From an uncultured Eggerthellaceae bacterium (lineage in GTDB: Bacteria; Actinomycetota; Coriobacteriia; Coriobacteriales; Eggerthellaceae): a stretch of 64,000 nucleotides of DNA. The stretch spans positions 1 to 64,000 of the forward strand of contig CANODU010000004.1 in NCBI GenBank assembly GCA_947565185.1, written 5' to 3'. This document shows, one piece after another, positions 10,301 to 18,568 of this stretch. The first letter of the stretch is position 1; each line of letters starts with the position of its first letter. The position numbers and the translations under genes are program-made. The notes beneath the pieces are model-generated. The model saw only the letters and a program-made list of their open reading frames with translations, did no database searches and was not told where the DNA came from.

Positions 10301-12965
10301 CTTGGAGCTTCGCCTCATCCACCCCATCGGCCAACTGGATGTGCATCTCGTCAGTGAACAGCGCGTTCACATCGTCTTCGATGCTGTCATACCCATGGAA
10401 GCGCATCTCAGCGATGTCGATCAGGCGCGGATAGCGGCACATGCCGATGAGCACCTTGTCCGCATGCAGGCCACCGGCGATCTTGATGAGCGTGTAGGTG
10501 CGCCCATTCGCGCATTTCTGCTGCGTGAAGGACACGCCTGGCACGCGCTGCCATGCAGAACCACCCGTAGAGGCATGGACCACCACGCCGCTGTAGTCGA
10601 TGTTCTGAGAAGATGCCGCATAGGAGATGAAGCCGATCTCCTTCACGCCATCGAAGGTGACCTCGATCCCGTGGCTGCCCGCATTGTAGGTGCACCCCAG
10701 ATCCCAGTCGGCCTTCTTGGCGTAGGAGGTGTAATCATCGTCGAAGAGGCCGAGCGCGGTGCTCGCATTCGCATCAAGCTTGCTGTCGACCATCCCTGCA
10801 CTGATGGCCCGGGCTGACATGATGCCCGTGAGGTAGCGGCCGTTCGCATCCTTGCTGTTCACCAGCTTGTAGGTGGGAAGCTCGGCAGGCGCGATGGTAG
10901 TGGTCTCCGCACCCACCGTGTTCGACGGACCGCTCTCGCCGATCTCATTCACGCCGGTGACATAGATCTCATAGGAGGTCCTATCCTCCAAACCAGAGAT
11001 CTGATAGCTGCTCCCGGTGATGCGACCGGCATCGTTGGCTCCACGCGGCGTCATCTGCCAAGCGGATTCGCCTTCCTTACGCCAATGGACCACATAGAAA
11101 TCCGTGTCCTCCATGGCCTTCCAGCTGACGTTCACCAGCTTATAGCCACCGAAGGCGCGCACGGTCTCTGGCTTGTCAGGCACCTTCGTAGCCTTGGGCG
11201 TCACCGTGATGGGATCGCTCCATCCGCTTCGCCACGCACCGTTGGTGGACTGGACCTTCACCGTATAGGTCTTGCCATTCTCCACCTTGCCCTTCGGGCC
11301 GAATTTGAATGATGTCACCTCAAGGGAAGTGTTCTTGGTGGGAAGGATCTGCTCGTTGCCATCCAAGGCGATGGAGACCTCATAGCCCGTCACGTTCGGC
11401 TCTAGTCCCCAAGAGACCGTGAACTGCTTGCTGCCCGGCGTGGCGGCAAGGCCCTTCGGGATGTTGAGCTCCGGAGGCGCGATGAGGTCCTCCGTCCCGT
11501 TCAAGAACTCCACCGAAGAGATCTCTGCCAAGTTCAGGTTGCCGTCAGAGGCGCGGGTCTTGGTCACCGTGAGCGTGACCTTCTTGATGGCTATCTTCTT
11601 GCCGAAATCGATGATGATGTTGCCTGCGGCGTCGAAGTGCGCCTGCATCTGCTCAGCCGCATACGCCTTTTGGGGCAAGAGCCCCACGAAGGAAGCCATC
11701 TGCTCCAGCGCGCTTGCAGCGGCCGGCTCTGCGATCTGAACCTCTATGGTCTGCTCTTCGCCATTCTCATCGTCGTAGAGCACCTCCACGGTGCCACCAG
11801 TGACGCTATGCGGATGCGGCGTGACCTCGCCGGCATCGCTCACGTTCAGGGGCGGCTTGATGGTGATGCAGCCGATCTCCTCGCCCTTGAGCTGGTCTTG
11901 GAGGTTATCCAAGACCATGGTGATGGGATTCTCAGCGCTGATGCCCGCATCTTGGTCAGTGGCCAGCTTGAGCGACGTGCGCTCATCGGGATTCCCCACG
12001 ACCTCGCTCACATCCACGATCTGGCTGTCCTCAGGGATGACCACGTTCTCGCTCACGGTGACGCCGGTGATGAGCGGCTTGGGTGCCACGCTGGAGGTGA
12101 CCGCGTCACGCCCATAGCCCTCAGCCAGCACTTGCAGATCCGCCAGGCTGACATCGCCCGAGCCCGTGAGGTCGCAGTCGAGGGATTCAGCATCCGACCC
12201 CATGCCGGCATCCAGCACGTTCACCATCTTGTCCACATCGTTCGCGTCGATGGCATCATCACCGTTCACATCGCCGTAATAGATGATGCCCGCGCGGGAT
12301 GAGCCGTCGGCGTCCAATTGATCCCATGCGCTGATCTTCACCGTATAGGAGCGGGGAACATCATCTGCCACGGTGATGTCTTGGACATAGGTGGCGAACT
12401 TGTCAGCAGTGATAGTGATCTGATAATCGCCCGGCTGGACGTTCACGTAAGTATAGGAGCCATGGTACCCAGCTCCATCAGGAGAGGTGGCGATGACGTT
12501 GTGGCCGCGATGGGAGAGCGAGACCGAGAAGACAGGCGCGCTGGCCGCTTCGAAAGGCTTCGCATCGGTGACGTCCACGTGGATGATGCTCTGGATGACG
12601 GGCTGGTCGTCCTGAGCTGGCGCCGTCGGATCCGGTGGCACATCCTCCTTGAAGCCACCATCCTCGCGTGCAGATGGTTCAGGGTCCTCAGCGCCCTCCT
12701 CTGGCTGTGAGCCTTCCGAGGCCGCATCTCCATCCTGGCCTGGCTGAGCATCATCTGCTTGATCATCAGATGAAGGGAGATCAGCAGGTTGGACATCACC
12801 CTGCGCCTGCGCATCAGGCACGCCTTCGCCCTCATCCATGGTGTCTGCGAATGCAGGAATCCCGAAGAGGGAGACTGCCAGCGCAAAGGACGCGAAGGTG
12901 CAGACCACCTTGCGCGCGCATTGAGCCCAGGTCATGTGCCTCTTTTTCATGGCCGTCCGTTCCAT
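7305..12965 (-). CDS. Secreted M60-like (mucinase-type) metallopeptidase with dockerin, FN3 and F5/8C domains
   Basis: A 1886-aa secreted protein; start at 12965 has AAGGAG 7 nt upstream (12973-12978). Residue numbers below count from two codons upstream. Signal peptide to about 43, acidic linker to 120, beta domain 125-212, dockerin 234-287 with two calcium-loop repeats ('DVNGDDAIDANDV' and 'DLTGSGDVSLADL'), FN3-like domains about 500-592 and 597-690, F5/8C (discoidin) 720-860, M60 peptidase about 960-1330 with zinc motif 'HEIGH' (1266-1270) and Glu1281, FN3-like 1445-1540, second F5/8C 1595-1728, and an unassigned beta-rich end. M60/enhancin peptidases cleave mucin-type glycoproteins. It has no membrane anchor of its own, so the dockerin may tether it to the next protein. 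Confidence 0.88.
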   Translation of the reverse strand: MERTAMKKRHMTWAQCARKVVCTFASFALAVSLFGIPAFADTMDEGEGVPDAQAQGDVQPADLPSSDDQADDAQPGQDGDAASEGSQPEEGAEDPEPSAREDGGFKEDVPPDPTAPAQDDQPVIQSIIHVDVTDAKPFEAASAPVFSVSLSHRGHNVIATSPDGAGYHGSYTYVNVQPGDYQITITADKFATYVQDITVADDVPRSYTVKISAWDQLDADGSSRAGIIYYGDVNGDDAIDANDVDKMVNVLDAGMGSDAESLDCDLTGSGDVSLADLQVLAEGYGRDAVTSSVAPKPLITGVTVSENVVIPEDSQIVDVSEVVGNPDERTSLKLATDQDAGISAENPITMVLDNLQDQLKGEEIGCITIKPPLNVSDAGEVTPHPHSVTGGTVEVLYDDENGEEQTIEVQIAEPAAASALEQMASFVGLLPQKAYAAEQMQAHFDAAGNIIIDFGKKIAIKKVTLTVTKTRASDGNLNLAEISSVEFLNGTEDLIAPPELNIPKGLAATPGSKQFTVSWGLEPNVTGYEVSIALDGNEQILPTKNTSLEVTSFKFGPKGKVENGKTYTVKVQSTNGAWRSGWSDPITVTPKATKVPDKPETVRAFGGYKLVNVSWKAMEDTDFYVVHWRKEGESAWQMTPRGANDAGRITGSSYQISGLEDRTSYEIYVTGVNEIGESGPSNTVGAETTTIAPAELPTYKLVNSKDANGRYLTGIMSARAISAGMVDSKLDANASTALGLFDDDYTSYAKKADWDLGCTYNAGSHGIEVTFDGVKEIGFISYAASSQNIDYSGVVVHASTGGSAWQRVPGVSFTQQKCANGRTYTLIKIAGGLHADKVLIGMCRYPRLIDIAEMRFHGYDSIEDDVNALFTDEMHIQLADGVDEAKLQELDRRLNTPDADGNYYPYKTIVQLDLDFAKQLLADENAGLSEIIKIHTDISPAADNGKNLGITGLNSWQPLGKVAAAGDQIIMYASSRNVRSNSKVQLYVGQQYAESSFAPSYGGTFPAGQRIVYSVPDKISDKGKEHGGPLYAQYTGNNPNEEWYVRIMGAHDIPTLDLHNVSDHEQRVAKAESYISDLDETLALLQSSKDSAEAHRQAHLQESKLVVDGATQDTINPSVDCAYDERNCIHNATELVTDTMMYSVPATQAARACTGSTTRERAESLIKHMDGSEQMMKLFYQHKGLMEPGEGVAKTNEISAQHLNIRCMVMFAGAFMYAAGNHIGVDFPQSGNFAILSPISDAATAPGGTRQAGDGYYFGWGSAHEIGHNINNNRYAYAEVTNNYFAQLCKMINEGTTRFNYQTVYDRVTSGDMGRTGSVFTQLAMYWQLMLSHDANEVYTLYANYDDLKANRFFARVDGYARNPEAAPQPGLVVNAGESQNIIRLASAAANKDLTDFFKSWGFEPNAETQRYVSQYEKETRALQYVNDDAVKWTRAHPDAPQVTDRTMTSVALAQDGSKVTLALNTTDASLADSLIGYEITRITYASGKRQEEVIGFTQAGQGGSATFTDDASYLGNRAVSYQVKAVDKFLNYSLPTETEQKKLDGNGRFTPSEWTVETNMVAVGENAEEPVDSSVDVTEGAEPECPGEAEADAPKAIDSILTSDESYMGHTVRDGNTPAAAPYVLIDMKQVKDVASIRYKPGASDAMGAYVIETSVNGLNFTKVAEGTFAMKDEGYADVFFTGRNEEGSSNGWICSERARFIRIVAPDKAGANVSIDEIGIFGPSGDNIDFTSVQGQEDIKAIGTLTADFQLDASRPDQKIPAGSILFTGAVKGNPAYNVVVLYDESGTIVGGSTTTEGGEEILNAEQVLLAEVPDGSLIGDTADGRWVYWIAPDAQLPAKVRAELYRVNDAFTNEGQRLVADTVFVDVPETLPGITLRSDAQGQ

Positions 12966-13005
12966 ATGCATGCTCCTTGCGAACGCCTCTACAAAGATGC
13001 GGGGG

Positions 13006-13011
13006 ATTATA
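13006..13011 (-). promoter_or_regulatory. Probable -10 element (TATAAT) of the M60 peptidase operon
   Basis: A perfect TATAAT on the minus strand, 41 nt upstream of the chosen ATG. No good -35 is seen at the usual spacing. It lies in the only stretch upstream of this gene that is not repeat DNA. Confidence 0.5.
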
Positions 13012-13120
13012 TACGAATAGGTAACGGTTTCCTGTCACCAAGGCAACGAATCCCGAGGAAAACCAGACATATCCTGCCGCCGTTTTGGCACCTGCAGAGG
13101 GCCGCCTTTGGTTGTTGTGA

Positions 13121-13187
13121 GCGTATCAAGGGGACGGAGGAGTGAGACGCGCGTCGCGCATCTCACTCCTCCGTCCCCTTGATACGC
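13121..13187. repeat. Module A hairpin, copy A1
   Basis: Perfect 27-bp inverted arms (13121-13147 and 13161-13187) with a 13-nt tip. The foot reads GCGTATCAAGGGGACGG and the returning arm CCGTCCCCTTGATACGC. One of six copies in the window. Confidence 0.9.
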
Positions 13188-13661
13188 GGCCAGTTGGCCG
13201 CACCCACGAGATCTGTGTCAGGTTGATGTGGGTGCTGGCAACTGCCAGCACAAATGAAAACAGTGCCCTTTGAATGGATATGCAAAGGGCATAACACACA
13301 TCCTGAGAGAGCTTCGGTTGGATGAGCGAAGCGAATCCAACCTTTTGCGCAGTGCTTGCACTGCGCTGTTAGTTTGTGCGGCGAACGAACCTATCAGGTC
13401 AAAAGATCTTATGCGCCGCATCATCTTCCAGGCAGCAACAGGATGAGTGCTATAGGTTCGTGCAAGCACGAACCTATTGTTTTGGAAACGTGCGGCCAGT
13501 TGGCCGCACCCACGATGTCTTTCAACCGGGCGTAATCCCGGTTAGGCCGTTCATCTTGAGCGAAGCGAAAGATGTAAGGCCGTTCCATGAAGAGAGGCAT
13601 TGCAAAGCAATGCCGATACACTTTGCATGGTGCCGCCAATTGGCCGCACCACGAGACCTCA
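13188..13661. repeat. Intergenic hairpin chain, region II (modules B, E, T, B, C, B)
   Basis: No gene is supported between the M60 peptidase and the YhgE gene. After A1 come B (about 13188-13207), then module E (13208-13440): GTGG-headed palindrome GTGCTGGC/GCCAGCAC 13232-13251, a TGCCCTTT/AAAGGGCA stem, GGTTGGA/TCCAACC stem 13316-13342, and GCGCAGTG/CACTGCGC stem 13347-13366. T spans 13452-13483 and B 13490-13509. Module C runs 13524-13618, with stems AACCGGG/CCCGGTT, CATCTT/AAGATG and GGCATTGC/GCAATGCC. A last B-like palindrome lies near 13630-13655. The chain ends within about 10 nt of the YhgE stop. Confidence 0.85.
13452..13483 (+). terminator. T-module hairpin followed by ATTGTTTT
   Basis: An 11-bp perfect stem ATAGGTTCGTG/CACGAACCTAT with loop CAAG is followed by TGTTTT. 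The stem differs from the other T copies but is fully paired. Its U-tract reads rightwards, against the flanking minus-strand genes, so a terminator role for them is doubtful. Confidence 0.45.
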
Positions 13662-13664
13662 GGA

Positions 13665-15848
13665 TCAGGCCATGAGGTCTGACTTGTCCACCTGCTTCAG
13701 GTACCACTGCATGAGGCGCTCTAGAGGCTTGCGCAAGGCAAGGCCCAACAGAGCTGCCGGGATCAAGAACGCCAGCAGACCCGCGATCTGCTGCCAGAAG
13801 ACGTCCCCATAGGTGCCCATCATGGCTTCGCGCATGGCATTCACCACATAGGTTGCGGGCAGATAGGGACTCAAAGCCTGCACGAAAGGCGGCAGGATCT
13901 GCAGCGGGAACGAACCGCCACAGCCCGTCACCTGAATGATCAGCAAGAGCACGGCCAAAGCCTTGCCCAGATTCGCAAAGGACACCACCAGCGCATAGAT
14001 GAGGAACGTGAACACGAGCCCCGCCAGCCAGAACACCAGCAGATAGAGCCACGGATGCGCCACCTGCACCTGCAGGAAGAAGAGGTTGCCGAGCGCCATG
14101 AGCGTGGTCTGCGCTAGGGAGAGGAGCGCCATGATGGCGAAGTGGCCGAGGAAGATCTGGCGCGGCTTCGCATCGGTTAAGAGAGCACGGGTCTGCCTGC
14201 ATGGCGCAGGCTTCAAGACGACGAGGATCAGCAGGGATCCGATGAAGAGCCCCAGCGTGGAATAGAGCGGTGCCATCTGCGAACCGAAGTTCTCAGCCGG
14301 ATACACCGCGATGCGATCCACCCCGATGGGCGCCGCCAGAGCGCTGGAGAAGGCCGCCACATCTGTCGTCAAGATGGCGCTTATCGCTTCACCATCCCCC
14401 GAAGCCAAGGCCGAAGAGAGGTCGTCGGCCAAGCTCTGCACCACAGCTGCGGCATGCGTGAGATCCTCCGCTGTCTGATAGATGCCCGAAGCGGCATCTC
14501 GGAGCGCCCCCGTTGCGTCCCCCGAAGCGGCATCGAGAGCGTCCCCCACCGAACCCAGGGTCTCAAGGGAAGCGGTGACGTTGCGCGCCAGATCCTGTGC
14601 CTGGCCGACGATGCTCTCCAGCTGGGGCTTCAAAGCGTCGAACGAAGCGGACAGGCCGCTCACATCCGCATGAGCCTCCGAAAGCAAGCGCTGCACCTCG
14701 CTGCGTTCGGCTGAGATGTCCTCATTGCCCGCATCCAGCTTGTCCGCAGCGCTGCGCAGATTCGCCTGCACCTGTGTGAGCGTCTCCGCCTGGAAGCGCA
14801 GCATGCGCACCGCAGACGCCAGCACATCCGCATATTCCGGCGCGATGGTGCCCTCAAGAGAGGCCAGATCATCTGCGATCTGTCCGTAGGATGCGATGCG
14901 CCGGTCAAGGCCGTCAGCCGCGTCCCGCATCTGCGAAGAAGACTGCGCGAAGAGCGCTTGGGCGTCATCGAACATCTGCTTTGACGCATCGCCTACCGCA
15001 CCGAATGCATCGTCTTCGCCTGTGAGAGGCGAGGCGATCTGATCCAGCGTTGCGCTCAGCCCCTCAGCTGCCGGCACGAGCGCACCAGCCCCTGACGCAG
15101 CTGCGTCAGCGAGCGCACCTGTGCGCGTGCGCGCCGAAGAGGCAAGATCATCGGCAGCATCCACGAGCGTTGCCGCAGAATCCGCCAGGCCACCATACGC
15201 CCGGAGCACGCTGGATGCCTGGTCTATCTGGAGAGCCACCTCTGAGATATGCTGCGCCATCTGAGCGATGCGCGCACCCGCGTCTTGGGAGTCCGCATAG
15301 TGCGCCACGCTCTTCGCAATGGAGAGCGCCACCTCAGACAGGGTCTTCGCGAAGACCTGATTCACCTCATAGGAGACCGTATCCGCACCGCGATCGGTGA
15401 TCTTCGGCGCAATGGCGCTGACCTTCTCGTTGCTGTAGTAGATGATGCTGGCATGCTGGGCGTCATCAGCGTAGAACGTGAGCATGTCGCGGCTGAACTC
15501 TTGAGGTATGACCACGGCAGCGTAGTAGCGCCCTGAGCGCGCGCCATCCACGGCATCTTCGCCTTGCGTGAACACCCAATCTATCTGCGTGTTGGCACGC
15601 AGAGCAGAGACCACCTGCTCGCCCACGTTCACGCGCAAGGGGAAGAGGTCGGACTCATATCCCTCATCATCATTGGCCACAGCCACGGTGAGGTTGCCCG
15701 TGTGGTCGAAGACGTTCCAGCAGGCGATGATGTTGTACCACGCGAAGATGGAAGGCATCACGACGAGCCCGAGCGCGATGACCACCGAGACCACGTTCGA
15801 CGCCATCCGGCGCATCTCGTCACGGAAGATGAGAGCCACGTTAGCCAT
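13665..15848 (-). CDS. YhgE/Pip-family membrane protein (first of a pair)
   Basis: A 727-aa ABC-2-like integral membrane protein. Start at 15848 (MANVALIFRDEMRRM) has AAGGAGG just upstream and overlaps the stop of the preceding gene by 8 nt. Seen: one N-terminal membrane helix 'VVSVVIALGLVVMPSIFAWY' with the family 'YNI..CWNVFDHTGNL' segment, a long extracellular region to about residue 530 rich in Ala, Asp and Ser that looks coiled-coil, and about six C-terminal hydrophobic helices. Members include phage-infection protein Pip and EsaA-like type VII secretion accessories. Its own role is unknown. The tandem partner suggests a heterodimer. Confidence 0.85.
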   Translation of the reverse strand: MANVALIFRDEMRRMASNVVSVVIALGLVVMPSIFAWYNIIACWNVFDHTGNLTVAVANDDEGYESDLFPLRVNVGEQVVSALRANTQIDWVFTQGEDAVDGARSGRYYAAVVIPQEFSRDMLTFYADDAQHASIIYYSNEKVSAIAPKITDRGADTVSYEVNQVFAKTLSEVALSIAKSVAHYADSQDAGARIAQMAQHISEVALQIDQASSVLRAYGGLADSAATLVDAADDLASSARTRTGALADAAASGAGALVPAAEGLSATLDQIASPLTGEDDAFGAVGDASKQMFDDAQALFAQSSSQMRDAADGLDRRIASYGQIADDLASLEGTIAPEYADVLASAVRMLRFQAETLTQVQANLRSAADKLDAGNEDISAERSEVQRLLSEAHADVSGLSASFDALKPQLESIVGQAQDLARNVTASLETLGSVGDALDAASGDATGALRDAASGIYQTAEDLTHAAAVVQSLADDLSSALASGDGEAISAILTTDVAAFSSALAAPIGVDRIAVYPAENFGSQMAPLYSTLGLFIGSLLILVVLKPAPCRQTRALLTDAKPRQIFLGHFAIMALLSLAQTTLMALGNLFFLQVQVAHPWLYLLVFWLAGLVFTFLIYALVVSFANLGKALAVLLLIIQVTGCGGSFPLQILPPFVQALSPYLPATYVVNAMREAMMGTYGDVFWQQIAGLLAFLIPAALLGLALRKPLERLMQWYLKQVDKSDLMA

Positions 15849-18447
15849 GGTGGCCCTCCTTCGCACGGTCTTCGCGCGCATCCGTTGCGCCTTCGTCTGC
15901 CGCAGGCGCCATCTTCCCGCGCGCAGCGAATAGGTCGAAGAGCCCCTCTTCGGTCATATCCTCCAAACGCGCTTGGCGCAGGATGCTGTAGCGCACGGCT
16001 TCCACCACCACCAGCGCGATGATCACGACGATGATCCAGATGAGCCAGAACGTGAGCACCCACACCTTCTCAGAGGGCGTGAGCGCGAACACCACCGAGA
16101 TGGCCACGGGGATGAGGACGCCTCCCAAGACGATGCCGCGCACGAGCTTCGGATAGAGGCGGGCGTAGCGCTCTGAGCGGCGCGCGATGGCTTCGCGGTA
16201 TTCCTGCTTGTCGGCCAGCGCTCGCAGGATCTGGGAGATGCGATAGCGGCGGGCAGGCACTTCCACGCGTTCGCCGTTGTAGATGCCGCTCACGCGGATC
16301 TGGCTGGCCACCATCCGATTCACATTCGCCATGTAGGGGCGCACGATGAGCCCGAGCGCCATGAAGACGGCGAAGAAGACGCCGAGGATGGCCAGATCGC
16401 GCCCGTAGAGCGATCCGTAGAAGCCGCAGATGGCTTCGCGCATGGCACCGATGCCGTAGGTGAAGGGGAATGCCGGGTAGATGGTCTGGAAGAAGCCGGA
16501 GGTCATCTCGATGGGATAGAGCCCGGTGGCGCCAGGTATCTGTGCGAACACCAACACGATGCAGATGCCCTTGCCGATGTGCTGGAGCGTGACGGAGAGC
16601 GCATAGATGATGGAGAGATAGGACAGAGATGCCACCACCGCGGCCACGAAGAGCGCCGGGGCGCTCACAGCCTGCACGCCTAAGGCCAGCACGCCTGCAC
16701 AGCAGATGACGGCTTGCGCGCATGCGATGAGAGCCAGCAGCAGGAAGCGCGCCAGATAGCTCTGCCACACCTTCATGTCATGGATCCCCTTGCCGTCCAC
16801 CTCTTGGCGCATGATGACTAAGAGCATGAACGCCCCGATCCAGAATGTGAGGTTCATGAACAGCGGCGCCATGGCAGACCCATAGGCATTCAAGGGGTAG
16901 AGATCCTCGGTCACTAGCTCGGTGGGAGAGCCCATGAAGTCCGCGATCTTGGCTGCATCCAGATCCTCGATGCCAAAGTAGCTGGCGAGGCTCGTCGAGG
17001 CATCCAAAGCGGTGATATCCACGGACAGGTCCGCCATCTGCGTAGAGAGGCTGGCAAGGAGCGGTTGGGTCTGGTCCACAGCATCGTGAGCGCTTGCGAG
17101 CGCACCATCCAGCTGACCGAGCATGAGCGCTGACTCATCGGCCACGCCCACAGCACCCGTGATGGCCGAAGACAGCGAAGATGCCGTTGCGGAGACCTCT
17201 CCCAAAAGAGCTGCAGCCTGGGGCAAGAGGCTCTCCGTGGTCACCTTCCAAGAGCTCTGGGAGAGATCCGTCACCGCCTTCGACGCCTGCCCGAAGGCAT
17301 CTGCTGCGTCCTTCACCGAAGACGCAGAGGTGGCCAAGGCGCCGCTTATGGACTGCAGGCCCTCCAGGCTCTGGGCAAGCTCCTCGTTGCGCGCATCCAG
17401 CGTGTCTGCCAAGGCCAAGAGCGGCTGCTTCGCAGCATCGGTGTCAGGAAGCCCGTCGGCAGTGGATCGGAGGCTGGCAGCAAGCTGGCGGCTCTGCTCC
17501 AGCATGATCTGAGCTTGCTGGATGGAAGCATCCGCTGTCCCTTGAGCGCCCTCTATGGCACCAGCGGCTTCGCCGATGGCGCCCGTGCCCGCGGCTGCCG
17601 CGTTCCCCACCGCCAAGATGGCGTTGCTCACGGCAGGCGTAGCCTGGCCGATGATGTCCGTGAGCCCTTCTTGGGCCTGGCGCGCCACGCAGGAGATGTC
17701 ATCAAGCGCCGAGGAAGCATCCCCGAGGGCTGTCTGCGCGCTGGCGAGCGCTGAACGTGCTGCGGGAACCTGGTCACGTGCCGCATCCACCTCAGCGCCC
17801 ACCTCTGCAAGCTTCGCTTGAGCCTCCTCCAACGCGGAGGAAACCTCCCCGAGCTTCTGAGCGGCCACCGACTTCAAGCGCGCTGCATCCTCCTCAGACG
17901 CATGGACGACGCCATCCACCGCCTTGACCACCGCATCGCTCACGGTGGCCACGAATGTGGAGTTGACCGTCTCATCCAGCGTGGTAGCACCTGCGTCGGT
18001 GATCTTGGGGCTCACCGGACCCGCCTTCTCGTTCACGTAATAGGCTATCTCGGGCTTATCCAACTCCCCTTCTGTGAGCGTCAGCAAGCGCTCGGTGAAA
18101 TCCGGCGGGATCACGAACACCGCATAGGCCTGCCCCGCTGAGAGCATGGCCATGGATTCATCCTTGGAAGCGAACTCCCAGTCCAGCTGATCGTTCTGGC
18201 GCAACGCAGCGGTGATCTGCTCCCCGAGGTCCAGCTTGCCCGTGATATCTGAGCTGCCGCCCCGATCCTCGTTGACGACGCAGACCTTGAGGTTGCCCGT
18301 GTTCTCATAGGGGTCCCAAAAGCCCAACACGTTGTACCAGGTATAGACGGAAGGCAGGATGGCCAGCACGATGACGACGACGAGCGCCGCCGGTGCGCGC
18401 AACAGCCGCACGAGGTCTCTTCGCAATATCTTGAGGACATTGCGCAT
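15841..18447 (-). CDS. YhgE/Pip-family membrane protein (second of a pair)
   Basis: An 868-aa relative of the neighbouring protein. The start at 18447 (MRNVLKILRRDLVRL) follows a GAAGG 8 nt upstream and matches the usual family start; an ATG at 18468 is possible. Seen: N-terminal helix with 'LPSVYTWYNVLGFWDPYENTGN', a long extracellular Ala/Ser/Asp-rich helical region, then about six membrane helices from residue 560 ('FWIGAFMLLVIM'), and an extra pair of helices plus a charged tail after residue 770 that the partner lacks. It overlaps the partner's start, so the two are translationally coupled and probably assemble together. It is divergent from corA. Confidence 0.85.
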   Translation of the reverse strand: MRNVLKILRRDLVRLLRAPAALVVVIVLAILPSVYTWYNVLGFWDPYENTGNLKVCVVNEDRGGSSDITGKLDLGEQITAALRQNDQLDWEFASKDESMAMLSAGQAYAVFVIPPDFTERLLTLTEGELDKPEIAYYVNEKAGPVSPKITDAGATTLDETVNSTFVATVSDAVVKAVDGVVHASEEDAARLKSVAAQKLGEVSSALEEAQAKLAEVGAEVDAARDQVPAARSALASAQTALGDASSALDDISCVARQAQEGLTDIIGQATPAVSNAILAVGNAAAAGTGAIGEAAGAIEGAQGTADASIQQAQIMLEQSRQLAASLRSTADGLPDTDAAKQPLLALADTLDARNEELAQSLEGLQSISGALATSASSVKDAADAFGQASKAVTDLSQSSWKVTTESLLPQAAALLGEVSATASSLSSAITGAVGVADESALMLGQLDGALASAHDAVDQTQPLLASLSTQMADLSVDITALDASTSLASYFGIEDLDAAKIADFMGSPTELVTEDLYPLNAYGSAMAPLFMNLTFWIGAFMLLVIMRQEVDGKGIHDMKVWQSYLARFLLLALIACAQAVICCAGVLALGVQAVSAPALFVAAVVASLSYLSIIYALSVTLQHIGKGICIVLVFAQIPGATGLYPIEMTSGFFQTIYPAFPFTYGIGAMREAICGFYGSLYGRDLAILGVFFAVFMALGLIVRPYMANVNRMVASQIRVSGIYNGERVEVPARRYRISQILRALADKQEYREAIARRSERYARLYPKLVRGIVLGGVLIPVAISVVFALTPSEKVWVLTFWLIWIIVVIIALVVVEAVRYSILRQARLEDMTEEGLFDLFAARGKMAPAADEGATDAREDRAKEGHHG

Positions 18448-18568
18448 GATGCGCGCCTTCGCCTCCATCCGTTCGGTATCGTTTTGGTCGCATTGTCAGG
18501 CACAAGGCCTGAATCGGATTATTCTAGTCCAACGCCGACGGAGAGACGTCAAGGGGAAGAGGAAGCAC

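Noticed and set aside
13121-13187. Module A as an insertion-sequence end or transposon inverted repeat
   Set aside because: The two arms are separated by 1-13 nt only, with no transposase between copies and no visible target duplication.
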